Assembly: GCA_021780935.1 (NCBI GenBank)
Contig: JAJXXT010000079.1
Coordinates: 1-11,411, forward strand
Length of the DNA stretch: 11,411 nt
Reading direction: 5' to 3'
From: Pseudomonadota bacterium
Lineage (GTDB): Bacteria; Pseudomonadota; Alphaproteobacteria; Acetobacterales; Acetobacteraceae
The notes beneath the pieces were generated by a model. That model was given only the letters and a program-made list of their open reading frames with translations. It did not search any database and was not told the DNA's origin. Below, in pieces: positions 1 to 10,742 of the stretch. Positions within the stretch are counted from its first letter, which is position 1, and each line of letters begins with the position of its first letter. The position numbers and the translations under genes were made by a program.

Positions 1-885
1 ATAGACGTGGCTGATCCGGCGCTCGGTGCGCAGGCCGCTGCTCTCGGCGACGACCTCGTGCATGAGTTCGTCGGTGTGCAGCGAGCCTTTCATCAGCATC
101 GCGGCCTCGCCGTGGCGCACCAGCTCGACCGCGGCGGCGGCGGCGGCGTGGCTGTGCGGCGCCGGCACCAGGCGGAAGTTGGAAATGTCGAGCCCCGCCT
201 CCTTGGCGACGGCGCGGATACGCGCCTCCGGCCCGACCAGGATCGGCGTGATCAGCCCGGCCTTCGCCGCCTCCACCGCGGCGCCGAGCGCGGCCTCGTC
301 GCAGGGATGCACGATCGCCGTCGTCACCGGCGCCCCGCCGGCGGCCCGTTCGAGCAGCTCGCGATAGCGCTGGTGGCGGCTGATCTGCACCTCGGGCAGC
401 GCGACGCGCGGCAGGCGCAGCTTCTCGGTCGGCGCCCTCACCTCCGCGTCGCCCTCGATCACCGTCTCGCCGCGCTGGTTGACGACGCGGCAATCGAGCA
501 GCACCACCGAATGTTCGGGACGCTTCTCGCGCACCGTCACGGAGGCGGTGATGGTGTCGCCGATCGAGACCGGATGCAGGAAGCGCAGGCTCTGCCCGAG
601 ATAGATCGTGCCGGGACCGGGCAAACGGGTGCCGAGCACGCTCGAAATCTGCGCTGCGCCGAGCATGCCATGGGCGACGATGTGGTGAAAAATGTCGGTG
701 CTGGCATAGGCGGGGTCGAGATGGGCCGGATTGAGGTCGCCGGAGACGACGGCGAAGAGCTGGATGTCCTCGCGCGATACCGTGCGCACGATGGCGGCGC
801 TGTCGCCGACGGCGAGCTCGTCGAAAGTGCGGTTCTCCAGGAAGGCGGGCGCGTCCGGCGTGCCGATTCCCACCTCAATGCTCAC
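1..885 (-). CDS. Bifunctional MaoC-type enoyl-CoA hydratase / phosphate acetyltransferase, 3' part missing
   Basis: 295 codons are visible before the gene runs off the left edge; fusions of this kind are usually about 460-470 residues. Residues 15-150 form a MaoC/(R)-specific enoyl-CoA hydratase hot-dog domain. The hydratase motif SGDLNPAHLD is at 48-57, with presumed catalytic Asp50 and His55, followed by AHGM at 71-74. From about residue 170 the sequence turns into the start of a phosphate acetyl/butyryltransferase domain (TPILVGPE at 213-220, MLMKGSLHTDELM at 263-275). The hydratase would make or use (R)-3-hydroxyacyl-CoA in the cytosol, and the transferase would exchange acyl-CoA and acyl-phosphate. 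The GTG start at 885 overlaps the upstream PHA synthase by 11 bases and has no clear ribosome site of its own, so translational coupling is likely. A second in-frame GTG at 873 is possible. In related loci an acetate kinase and FabI often follow, but they lie outside this window. Confidence 0.85.
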   Translation of the reverse strand, partial: MSIEVGIGTPDAPAFLENRTFDELAVGDSAAIVRTVSREDIQLFAVVSGDLNPAHLDPAYASTDIFHHIVAHGMLGAAQISSVLGTRLPGPGTIYLGQSLRFLHPVSIGDTITASVTVREKRPEHSVVLLDCRVVNQRGETVIEGDAEVRAPTEKLRLPRVALPEVQISRHQRYRELLERAAGGAPVTTAIVHPCDEAALGAAVEAAKAGLITPILVGPEARIRAVAKEAGLDISNFRLVPAPHSHAAAAAAVELVRHGEAAMLMKGSLHTDELMHEVVAESSGLRTERRISHVY

Positions 886-2632
886 GAACGTAGGAGCCCG
901 GCGCATCCATGATCGGCCGGTAGCGGGCGTGGCCGAGCGGCGGCGGAGGGGCCGGCGGACCGGAGCGCGCATCGAGCCATTCGACCCAGGCCGGCCACCA
1001 CGAGCCCTCGTGCCGCTCCGCCCGTTCCAGCCACTCGTCCGGCCCGACATAGCGGCCTTCGGCCGGGCGCAGGAGGCGGCGGAAATGCCGGTTGGGGTGG
1101 CCCGGCTCGCTGACGATGCCGGCATTGTGCCCGCCCGAGGTCAGCACGAAGGTGATCTCGCCATCCTCGAGCAGATGGAGCTTGTGGACCGAGCGCCAGG
1201 GCGCGACGTGGTCGGTCTCGGTGCCGACGACGAAGGCGGGGATGCGGTGGACGTCGCTGAGCGAGACCGGGCGACCGCCGGCGGGGAAGCGGCCCTCGGC
1301 GAGGTCGTCGTCGTGATAGAGCCGGGTGAGGTATTCGCTGTGCATCGCCGCCGGCATGCGCGTGCCGTCGGCGTTCCAGGTCATCAGGTCGTTGGGCATC
1401 TCGCGCTCGCCGAGCAGATAGCTGCGGATCGAGCGCGACCAGATGAGGTCGTTGGAGCGCAGCAGCTGGAACGCACCGGCCATCTGGCGGCTGTCGAGAT
1501 AGCCCTGCTCGTGCATCATGTCCGAGAGGAAGGCGAGCTGGTCCTTGCCGATGAAGAGCTGCAGCTCGCCGGCCTCGGAGAATTCGGTCTGCGCCGCGAG
1601 CAGGGTCAGGCTGGCGAGCCGCTCGTCGCCGTCGCGCGCCATCGCCGCGGCGGCGATGGCGAGCAGCGTGCCGCCGAGACAGTAGCCGGCGCCATGGATG
1701 CGCGCCGCGCCGGTGATGGTGCCGACCGCGTCCAGCGCCGCCATCACCCCCTGGGTCCGGTAATCCTCCAGCGTCGCATCGCGCAGCTCGGCGCCGGGGT
1801 TGCGCCAGGAGATCGCGAACACGGTGTAGCCCTGCCCGACCAGATAGCGGATCAGCGAGTTGTGCGGCGAAAGATCGAGAATGTAATATTTCATGATCCA
1901 GGCCGGGATGATCAGCACCGGCTCCCCCCGCACCGCGGCCGTCGTCGGCGCATACTGGATCAGCTCGATCAGGCGCGTGCGCAGCACCACCTTGCCCGGG
2001 GTGACAGCGAGATTCTCGCCCACCGCAAAGCCGCCGCGCCCGGCCAGCGGCTGGCCCGCGAGATGCTCCTGCAGGTCGCTGAGGACATGCGACGCGCCGG
2101 CGAGCAGGTTGGCGCCGCCGCTATGCAGCGTCGCGTTGATCACCTCCGGGTTGAGCCAGGGGACGTTGGAGGGGGAGAACATGTCCACCCACTGGCGGAT
2201 GGCGAACGGCACGATGCGGGCGTTGCGCGCGGACATGCCTTCGGGCCCGGCGGCGGCGCTCGCCCACCATTCCTCGGCGAGCAGGAAGAGCTGCTGCAGG
2301 AAGGCGAAGGGCGCGGCCTGCCAGGCCGGGTCGGCGAAGCGGTGATCGCCCGCGGGCGGGGCGATCACCTGTGCCCCGCCGGCGGCCTGCACCGCGCGGG
2401 CGGCCTGGGCCAGCGCCCGCTCGGCCAGCTCGGCGCGGCGGAACGGGCTGTTGGCGAGATGGACGGCCCAGTCCAGATGGGCGAGCCACAGCGTCGCCGG
2501 GGAGAGGCCGAGCGTGAAGCGGCCCTGAAGCGCGTGCAGCGCCTGATCCAGCGCGTGCCAGCCTTCCGCCTCCGGCCACCGGCTGCCTGGCGGGCGGGCG
2601 GGAGCGATGGCGAGCGAGGTCACGTCGTCCAT
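875..2632 (-). CDS. phaC: Class I-type polyhydroxyalkanoate synthase (PHA/PHB synthase family)
   Basis: 585 residues, close to the roughly 590 of class I PHA synthases. It polymerises hydroxyacyl-CoA into storage polyester at the granule surface. An N-terminal PhaC_N-type region (about 35-210) is followed by an alpha/beta-hydrolase core. The lipase-like box is GYCLG at 316-320 with nucleophile Cys318. Asp474 (in TETDHVAPW) and His502 (in SGGHNAG) complete the triad, at nearly the spacing of Cupriavidus necator PhaC (Cys319, Asp480, His508). The C-terminal [11 protein letters not shown] (543-553) is typical of the family. I chose the ATG at 2632 because AAGGAAGGAG ends 7 bases upstream; an ATG at 2665 in the same frame lacks such a site. 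It is the first gene of a minus-strand operon, divergent from fixL across a gap with a FixK/FNR box, which suggests expression under low oxygen. Synthases in this genomic setting may not be the cell's main granule synthase. Confidence 0.88.
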   Translation of the reverse strand: MDDVTSLAIAPARPPGSRWPEAEGWHALDQALHALQGRFTLGLSPATLWLAHLDWAVHLANSPFRRAELAERALAQAARAVQAAGGAQVIAPPAGDHRFADPAWQAAPFAFLQQLFLLAEEWWASAAAGPEGMSARNARIVPFAIRQWVDMFSPSNVPWLNPEVINATLHSGGANLLAGASHVLSDLQEHLAGQPLAGRGGFAVGENLAVTPGKVVLRTRLIELIQYAPTTAAVRGEPVLIIPAWIMKYYILDLSPHNSLIRYLVGQGYTVFAISWRNPGAELRDATLEDYRTQGVMAALDAVGTITGAARIHGAGYCLGGTLLAIAAAAMARDGDERLASLTLLAAQTEFSEAGELQLFIGKDQLAFLSDMMHEQGYLDSRQMAGAFQLLRSNDLIWSRSIRSYLLGEREMPNDLMTWNADGTRMPAAMHSEYLTRLYHDDDLAEGRFPAGGRPVSLSDVHRIPAFVVGTETDHVAPWRSVHKLHLLEDGEITFVLTSGGHNAGIVSEPGHPNRHFRRLLRPAEGRYVGPDEWLERAERHEGSWWPAWVEWLDARSGPPAPPPPLGHARYRPIMDAPGSYVREH

Positions 2633-2640
2633 GGCGGGAC

Positions 2641-2650
2641 TCCTTCCTTG
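2641..2650 (-). promoter_or_regulatory. Ribosome binding site of the PHA synthase gene
   Basis: On the minus strand this stretch contains AAGGAAGGAG-like purine sequence about 7 bases before the ATG at 2632. It decides between that start and the upstream in-frame ATG at 2665. Confidence 0.6.
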
Positions 2651-2688
2651 GCGCCGCCACCCCATGCGCGCGGCATGGCGGACGGGCC

Positions 2689-2702
2689 TTGACGCAGATC
2701 AA
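2689..2702. promoter_or_regulatory. FNR/FixK-type box between phaC and fixL
   Basis: TTGACGCAGATCAA matches the FNR/FixK consensus TTGA-N6-TCAA exactly. It is centred about 63 bases from the PHA synthase start (2632) and about 112 bases from the fixL start (2808). Activation from a site centred near -41.5 would put a start of transcription near 2654 for the PHA operon (short leader) or near 2737 for fixL (about 70-base leader), so it could serve either or both. FixK, encoded about 3 kb away, is the natural candidate regulator, but another Crp/FNR protein of the cell could also bind. No second FixK box was seen in the intergenic regions of this window. Confidence 0.75.
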
Positions 2703-2789
2703 CCAACCTGGCGAGCCTCGGTCGTAGACCGCGCGCCCCTTGCCCTCAACCCGGAAGTTGTTACATCTGGGTTGCGTGCAAGGGCGCAC

Positions 2790-2801
2790 GGAGAGGAGGG
2801 G
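2790..2801 (+). promoter_or_regulatory. Ribosome binding site deciding the fixL GTG start
   Basis: The purine run GGAGAGGAGGGG lies 6-9 bases before the GTG at 2808. It is better spaced for that GTG than for the ATG at 2817, so the gene is called from GTG. Confidence 0.6.
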
Positions 2802-2807
2802 GACGGC

Positions 2808-4307
2808 GTGGAGGCGATGCACCGCGCGGTGCGGGACGCGGCGTTCGATGGCATCGTCGTCACCGACTCCCGCGGCACAATCCACCTCGTCAACGCCACC
2901 GTGCGGCGGATGTTCGGCTACGCCACGGAGGAAATGCTCGGGCGCAATATCGGCCTGCTGATGGCCGAGCCCGACGCCGCGCAGCACCAGCACTTCATGC
3001 GCCGCTATCTCGAGAACCGCGAGCGCCACGTCATCGGCACCAGCCGCGAGGTGGTGGCGCGCCGGCGCGACGGCACGCTGTTCCCGATCGAGATCGCGAT
3101 CGGCGAGCTCGGCCAGGACGGCGAGCCCTCCTTCATCGGCATTCTGCGCGACATCACCGACCGCAATCCCGCCGAGGCGGCGCTGACCGAACGCGAGGAG
3201 CGGCTGCGCTCGATCCTCGCCACCGTGCCGGACGCCGTCATCGTCATCGACGAGCGCGGCGCCATCGAATCCTTCAGCGGCGCGGCCGAGAAACTGTTCG
3301 GCTACACGCAGGCCGAGATCGTCGGCCAGAATGTCAGCGTGCTGATGCCGGAGCCCTATCGCAAGAGCCATGACGGGTTCCTGGCGCGCTATCTCGCCAC
3401 CGGCGAGCGGCGCATCATCGGCATCGGCCGCGTCGTGGTCGGGCAGCGTGCCGACGGCACCACCTTCCCGATCGAGCTGCATGTCGGCGAGATGTTCCCC
3501 GGCGGACGGCGGCTGTTCACCGGCTTCGTGCGCGATTTGACGGAAATGCAGCGCACCGAGACCCGGCTGCAGGACCTCCAGGCCGCCCTGCTCCACGCCT
3601 CGCGCCTGACGACGATGGGCCGCATGGCATCGACGCTGGCACACGAGATCAACCAGCCGCTTACCGCCATCGCCAACTACGTGCAGGCGGCGCGCCAATT
3701 GCTCGACAGCGGCCGCCCCGATGCGATGCAGCGCGTCGCCGACGCGATCGAGAAGGCGGCGGCGCAGGCCAGCCGCGCCGGGACGGTGATCCGCCACATG
3801 CGCGAGTTCGTCACCCGTGGCGAGACCGAGCGCCGGGGCGAGGATCTCAACAAGATGGTGCAGGACGCCAGCGCGCTGGCGCTGATCGGCTCGCGCGAAT
3901 ATGGCGTGCAGGTGCGGTTCAACCTCACCCCCGACCTGCCGTCGGTGCTGGCCGACAAGGTGCAGATCCATCAGGTCGTGCTCAATCTCGTGCGCAACGC
4001 GATGGAAGCGCTGCAGGGCTGCGACACGCGCGAGATCACCCTCACCACCCGGCTCGACGGGGCGCATCGCATGGCCCATGTCGAAGTCGCCGATACCGGT
4101 CCCGGCCTGGCGCCGGAGATCGCAGCGCAATTGTTCCGCCCGTTCGTCTCGACCAAGAAGCAGGGCATGGGCCTCGGGCTCTCGATCTGCCGCGAGATCA
4201 TCGAGAGCCATGGCGGCCAGTTGCAGATCAGTTCGGTGCCGCAGCGCGGCATGGCGGTCGGGTTCACGCTGCCGCTGGCGCAGGAGGCCGACCTTGACGC
4301 CGAATGA
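2808..4307 (+). CDS. fixL: FixL-like oxygen sensor histidine kinase with tandem PAS domains
   Basis: 499 residues with no membrane segment, so it is a soluble kinase like Bradyrhizobium FixL. PAS-A spans about 5-120 and PAS-B about 130-248, followed by HisKA (phospho-His279 in LAHEINQPL) and HATPase (N box [10 protein letters not shown] 393-402, G1 DTGPGLAPE 429-437, G2 GMGLGLS 453-459). PAS-B has His188, Arg194 and Arg208 at the spacing of the Bradyrhizobium FixL haem ligand His200 and Arg206/Arg220, and the segment RIIGIGR (202-208). When oxygen leaves the haem the kinase should phosphorylate FixJ. PAS-A carries the same residues (His60, Arg66, His74, Arg80), which is unusual. The GTG start at 2808 is preferred because GGAGAGGAGGGG ends about 6 bases upstream; the ATG at 2817 lies too far from it. 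The gene heads a fixL-fixJ operon, overlaps fixJ by 14 bases, and has a FixK box upstream. Confidence 0.9.
   Translation: MEAMHRAVRDAAFDGIVVTDSRGTIHLVNATVRRMFGYATEEMLGRNIGLLMAEPDAAQHQHFMRRYLENRERHVIGTSREVVARRRDGTLFPIEIAIGELGQDGEPSFIGILRDITDRNPAEAALTEREERLRSILATVPDAVIVIDERGAIESFSGAAEKLFGYTQAEIVGQNVSVLMPEPYRKSHDGFLARYLATGERRIIGIGRVVVGQRADGTTFPIELHVGEMFPGGRRLFTGFVRDLTEMQRTETRLQDLQAALLHASRLTTMGRMASTLAHEINQPLTAIANYVQAARQLLDSGRPDAMQRVADAIEKAAAQASRAGTVIRHMREFVTRGETERRGEDLNKMVQDASALALIGSREYGVQVRFNLTPDLPSVLADKVQIHQVVLNLVRNAMEALQGCDTREITLTTRLDGAHRMAHVEVADTGPGLAPEIAAQLFRPFVSTKKQGMGLGLSICREIIESHGGQLQISSVPQRGMAVGFTLPLAQEADLDAE
4282..4287 (+). promoter_or_regulatory. Ribosome binding site supporting the fixJ TTG start
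   Basis: AGGAGG sits six bases before the TTG at 4294, within the fixL coding sequence. It is the main reason for accepting a non-ATG start. Confidence 0.6.
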
Positions 4308-4914
4308 CCTCGTCATCGTCGTCGATGACGACGACGCCGTGCGCGATTCCCTCCAGGTGCTGCTGGAGACCGCCGGCTACCAGGTGCGCGGGCACGCCTC
4401 CGGCGCCGCGCTGCTCGCCGATATTCCAGCCTGCGGCTGCATTCTTCTCGATATCCGCATGCCGGAGATGGACGGGATCACGGTGCTCGACCGGCTGCGC
4501 GAGCAGGGCGCGCGCCTGCCGGTGATCGTCATCACCGGCCATGGCGACGTGCCGCTGGCGGTGCGCGCGATGAAGGCCGGCGCCATCGACTTCATCGAGA
4601 AGCCGTTCGACCAGGACCAGATCCTCGCCAGCCTGCGCGAGGCCTGCGCCGGCCACGCGCGCGAGGCGGCAGAGCGCGAGGACGCGAGCGAGCGCGCCGG
4701 CGCGCGTCTGGCCAGCCTCACGCCGCGCGAGCGCGAGGTGCTGGAAGGGCTGATGGCCGGACTGCCGAACAAGACCATCGCCTTCGATCTCGGCATCAGC
4801 CCGCGCACCGTCGAGATCCATCGCGCCCGGGTGATGGAAAAGAGCGGCGCGCGCAGCCTCTCCGAACTGGTCCGCCTCGGCCTCGCCGCCGGCATCGAGC
4901 CGAAGGCGCGATAG
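4294..4914 (+). CDS. fixJ: FixJ response regulator
   Basis: 206 residues, the standard FixJ length. The N-terminal receiver has the acidic pair at Asp11/Asp12, the phosphoacceptor Asp53 (in [11 protein letters not shown]), Thr81 and Lys103 (EKPF), all intact. A charged linker (about 116-138) leads to a LuxR-type helix-turn-helix at 142-200 ([31 protein letters not shown]). FixL-dependent phosphorylation should let it dimerise and activate fixK. Start choice: in this frame the only codon with a good ribosome site is TTG at 4294, with AGGAGG at 4282-4287, six bases upstream, inside the end of fixL. This gives a 14-base overlap and probable translational coupling, keeping kinase and regulator levels linked. 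The ATG at 4304 is in a different frame. Confidence 0.92.
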   Translation: MTPNDLVIVVDDDDAVRDSLQVLLETAGYQVRGHASGAALLADIPACGCILLDIRMPEMDGITVLDRLREQGARLPVIVITGHGDVPLAVRAMKAGAIDFIEKPFDQDQILASLREACAGHAREAAEREDASERAGARLASLTPREREVLEGLMAGLPNKTIAFDLGISPRTVEIHRARVMEKSGARSLSELVRLGLAAGIEPKAR

Positions 4915-4938
4915 CGGCGCGCGCCCCACGCGGTCGCA

Positions 4939-4958
4939 TAGGGGTATTTCCGTATTTC
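4939..4958. promoter_or_regulatory. Possible FixJ/LuxR-type operator upstream of the receiver gene
   Basis: TAGG-GGTATTTC-CGTA (4939-4954) is a one-mismatch relative of the TACG-N8-CGTA repeats in front of fixK and urtA. It shares the TTTCCGTA half with the fixK site, and GTATTTC recurs directly at 4944 and 4952. It lies 25 bases after the fixJ stop and about 150 bases before the receiver gene. Assignment to FixJ is an inference. Confidence 0.35.
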
Positions 4959-4971
4959 GCTGCGGCTGGGC

Positions 4972-4996
4972 CCGGTCCTACCCTTGGTTGGGCCGG
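4972..4996 (+). other. RNA hairpin in the fixJ-receiver intergenic gap
   Basis: CCGGTCCTACC (4972-4982) can pair with GGTTGGGCCGG (4986-4996) around the 3-base loop CTT: nine Watson-Crick pairs, one G-U pair and one mismatch. It lies 57 bases beyond the fixJ stop. No run of T follows, so a classical intrinsic terminator is not supported. It may be a 3' stabilising structure, a weak terminator, or a leader structure for the downstream gene. Apart from this and the 4939 element, I saw nothing definite in 4915-5077. Confidence 0.35.
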
Positions 4997-5077
4997 TGGC
5001 GGGTTACGATGACGCGTCGCGGTGGCCACGGGCCGTCGCCCACTCCCCGACACGTTTGCGTAGACCGATGAATTCGC

Positions 5078-5566
5078 GTGGACCCGGATGGGTTGGTGTG
5101 GCCGATGGACATGATCACGGACAAGACCGAGACCGCCGGCGCGGCGAGTGGTGCGTGGACCATGCTGTGCGAAGCCGAGGGCTGCGCCTGTTGCGGCATC
5201 TGCATCATCGACGATGACGCCGCCGTGCGCGACGCCCTGGCCGCGCTGCTCGATGCCTACGGCTACCGCACCCAGAGCTTCGCGCGCTGCGAGGAGTATC
5301 TGGCCCAGGGCTGGGCGGCCGATATCGGGTGTATCATTCTGGATCCGCATCGCCAGGGCGAGGTGGTCGGCAAGGCCATCGCCGCGCTGTGCCGCAGCGG
5401 GCGGCGCATTCCGGTGGTGGTGATGGCCCGCACCCTGAAGCGGCCACCGCCGCTGCCGGGCAATCCCGAGATTTTCCACGTCCTCGAGAAGCCGTTCCCG
5501 CCCGAGCAACTGCTCGGCGTCGTGGCCGCGGCCATCGAGGCGCATGCGACGCCGCCGCTTACGTAG
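5078..5566 (+). CDS. Single-domain FixJ-like receiver protein with an N-terminal cysteine cluster
   Basis: 162 residues from GTG 5078, or 153 from ATG 5105. Neither has a convincing ribosome site, so the start is open; numbering below uses 5105. It is a receiver fold without an output domain: first strand and acidic patch CIIDDDAAVRD (33-43), candidate phospho-Asp80 (IILDPHRQG) and Lys129 (LEKPF). The usual Thr/Ser after strand 4 is Ala108 (VVVMAR) and the loop after Asp80 is non-standard, so phosphorylation may be weak or absent. Just before strand 1 is CEAEGCACCGIC with Cys22, 27, 29, 30 and 33, which could bind metal or an Fe-S cluster or act as a redox switch; this is inferred only from spacing. 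It sits between fixJ and fixK, the position of Bradyrhizobium bll2758, also a receiver-like protein of poorly defined role as far as I recall. A phosphate sink or a FixL/FixJ modulator are both possible. Confidence 0.8.
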   Translation: MDPDGLVWPMDMITDKTETAGAASGAWTMLCEAEGCACCGICIIDDDAAVRDALAALLDAYGYRTQSFARCEEYLAQGWAADIGCIILDPHRQGEVVGKAIAALCRSGRRIPVVVMARTLKRPPPLPGNPEIFHVLEKPFPPEQLLGVVAAAIEAHATPPLT

Positions 5567-5575
5567 CTTTCCGTA
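5560..5575. promoter_or_regulatory. Candidate FixJ binding site upstream of fixK
   Basis: TACGTAGCTTTCCGTA is an inverted repeat of form TACG-N8-CGTA. It overlaps the stop codon of the receiver gene and ends 80 bases before the fixK ATG. FixJ is known in rhizobia to activate fixK from an upstream promoter site with TACGTAG-like sequence, and the placement would give a short leader. The identification rests on position, symmetry and remembered motif, not on a matrix search. Confidence 0.55.
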
Positions 5576-5640
5576 CGGCACATCCCTGATTTCGCCCGGC
5601 CGCTGGCCGGCGTCTAGTGGGGCTCGGAGACGAGGTGAAG

Positions 5641-5648
5641 GGAAGGGA
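5641..5648 (+). promoter_or_regulatory. Ribosome binding site of fixK
   Basis: GGAAGGGA lies seven bases before the ATG at 5656 and favours it over the in-frame GTG at 5617. Confidence 0.6.
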
Positions 5649-5655
5649 TCAGATC

Positions 5656-6369
5656 ATGCAAGCGCTGCTCGAGCCCCAGGGCCAAGTGGTTGCCAACCGG
5701 CGGGAGCCGGGGCGGATGACGGGCGCCATGGCCGGAGACGGCGCCGCGAGCGACGATGCGCTGCATCTGCCCGGCCGCATCTGCTCCTTCGCCCGCGGCG
5801 CTGAGATCTACGCCGAGGGCAGCGCCATGGACCATCTCTACCGCGTGGTCTCCGGCGCCGTGCGCATCTGCAAGGTGATGGCCGACGGGCGGCGCCAGAT
5901 CGTCGAATTCTCCGTCGCCGGCGACACGTTCGGGCTCGATGGGCTGGCCAATCACGGCTTCAGCGCCGAGGCGATCACCGCGACGACCCTGGTCTGCTAT
6001 CCCCGCCGCCAGCTCGAGGAGGCGGTCCGCCAGGGCGGGCGCGTGGCGCGGCTGGTCGAGCGCATGACGCTCAACCGGCTGGTCGCGGCGCAGAACTGCA
6101 TCGTCATGCTCGGGCGCAAGACGGCCCAGGAGCGCGTCGCCTCCTTCCTGCTCGAAATGTGCCAGCGCACCACGCTGGCCAACGCCGGCGTGCTGATGCT
6201 GCCGATGTCGCGCTACGACATCGCCGACCATCTCGGCCTCACCGTCGAGACCGTCAGCCGCGTCCTCGGCGCGCTCCGGCGCGAGGGCGCCATCGCCCTG
6301 GCGGACGCCCATAATCTGCGCGTCCTCGACCGCAGCCGCCTGCGCGCGCTCAGCGAGGATCGGGTCTGA
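5656..6369 (+). CDS. fixK: FixK-type Crp/FNR family transcription activator
   Basis: 237 residues from the ATG at 5656; the in-frame GTG at 5617 lacks a good ribosome site. A cyclic-nucleotide-like beta-roll spans about 38-125, the dimer helix about 128-165, and a winged helix-turn-helix about 183-215. The recognition helix TVETVSRVLG has Glu198, Ser201 and Arg202, the FNR/FixK residues that read TTGA-N6-TCAA. The N-terminal cysteine set that holds the Fe-S cluster in FNR is absent; the five cysteines (43, 72, 114, 148, 169) are scattered. It therefore should not sense oxygen directly and depends on FixLJ. At the position where, as I recall, Bradyrhizobium FixK2 has its redox-sensitive Cys183, this protein has Ser185 (LPMSRYDIA), so that control is probably missing. 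A candidate FixJ site precedes the gene. It converges on the next minus-strand gene with only 15 bases between stop codons. Confidence 0.9.
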   Translation: MQALLEPQGQVVANRREPGRMTGAMAGDGAASDDALHLPGRICSFARGAEIYAEGSAMDHLYRVVSGAVRICKVMADGRRQIVEFSVAGDTFGLDGLANHGFSAEAITATTLVCYPRRQLEEAVRQGGRVARLVERMTLNRLVAAQNCIVMLGRKTAQERVASFLLEMCQRTTLANAGVLMLPMSRYDIADHLGLTVETVSRVLGALRREGAIALADAHNLRVLDRSRLRALSEDRV

Positions 6370-6384
6370 CGAGACCGGCCGGCC

Positions 6385-7283
6385 TCAGCCGCCCTGCAGG
6401 GCCCGCACCACCAGCGCCGCGGCGCTGGCGCGGTTCTCGATGCCGAGCTTGTCGTAGATCGATTCGAGGTGCTTGTTCACGGTGCGCGGGCTGAGGCCGA
6501 GAATCGCGGCGATGTCCCGGTTCGCCTTGCCCCGCGCCAGCCACAGCAGCACTTCCCCCTCGCGCGCCGTGAGCCCGAGATGCTCCTTCAGCCGGGCCGC
6601 CTCCTCGGCCCCGTCGGTCGCGGCGGCGGCGGAAACCCGGAGCAGGATCTCGTCCTCGGCGACGCGGCCGACATAGGCGAGCTCCAGCGCCCGCCCGCCG
6701 AGCACGATGCGCCGGCGGACTTGCGTCCCCGCCTCGGTGCCGCAGCGCAGGCTCCACGCCACCAGCTCCGCCGGCAGCGCGGCGCCTTCGGGCTCCAGCA
6801 GCGCCGCCGCCTGCGGCGTGCTCCACACCACCTGCCCCGCCGGGTCGATCGCCAGCAGGAAGCGGCCGGCGACGTCCAGCGCCCGATGCGCGCTCAGCGT
6901 CAGGCGCGCATTGGCCAGATGCACGCCGACGCGCGCCACCACCTCGGCCGGCGCCACCGGCTTGGTCACGTAGTCGACGCCGCCGGCCTCCAGCGCCTTC
7001 AGCACATGCTCGGTCTCGGTCAGCGCCGTCATGAAGATGATCGGCACCGCGGCCAGGCCGGGGCGTTGCTTCAGCCGGCGGCAGGTCTCGAACCCGTCCA
7101 TGGCCGGCATCAGCGCGTCCATGAGGATGATGTCCGGCGTCGCCCGCGCCGCCACCTCGAGCGCGGCGCGGCCGGACTGGGCGACGAGCACGGTGTAGCC
7201 GGCCTCGTCCAGCGCGTCGTTGAGCAGGCCGAGCGTGCCGGGGGAATCGTCCACGACCAGGACGATGCTGCGCGCCGCCGCGC

Positions 7284-7287
<4 letters not shown>
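6385..7287 (-). CDS. Receiver-LuxR response regulator with a PAS-like middle domain, partner of the transporter-linked hybrid kinase
   Basis: 300 residues. The receiver (about 7-122) is intact: Asp13/Asp14, phospho-Asp57 (ILMDALMPAMDG), Thr87 and Lys109 (TKPV). Residues 138-220 resemble a small PAS-like fold (FLLAIDPAGQVVWSTPQAAALL), longer than the linker of ordinary NarL/FixJ regulators. A LuxR-type helix-turn-helix occupies 238-298 (LTAREGEVLLWLARG, NRDIAAILGLSPRTVNKHL). Its ATG overlaps the stop of the upstream hybrid kinase as ATGA, so the two are co-translated and very likely a cognate pair. It probably regulates the divergent urtA operon, whose upstream region carries a palindrome suited to a LuxR-type dimer. 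The inducing signal of the middle domain, if any, is unknown. Confidence 0.87.

Positions 7288-10742
<3,455 letters not shown>

Noticed and set aside
731..2692. 653-codon plus-strand open frame opposite phaC
   Set aside because: It is antisense to a PHA synthase with an intact catalytic triad and shows only low-complexity composition.
2771..2780. TTGCGTGCAA-like short palindrome upstream of fixL
   Set aside because: The arms are only four bases and it matches no regulator spacing I recognise.
3536..3549. TTGACGGAAATGCA as a second FixK box
   Set aside because: The right half is TGCA rather than TCAA, and it lies inside the fixL coding region.
2121..4316. 731-codon open frame on the minus strand opposite fixL and running into phaC
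   Set aside because: It is antisense to well-supported fixL and overlaps phaC in another frame; its Arg/Ala/Gly/His-rich sequence has no recognisable domain. It reflects third-position GC bias.
6370..6384. Bidirectional terminator between fixK and the convergent regulator gene
   Set aside because: Only 15 bases with a short GGCCGGCC palindrome and no T run; too weak to call.
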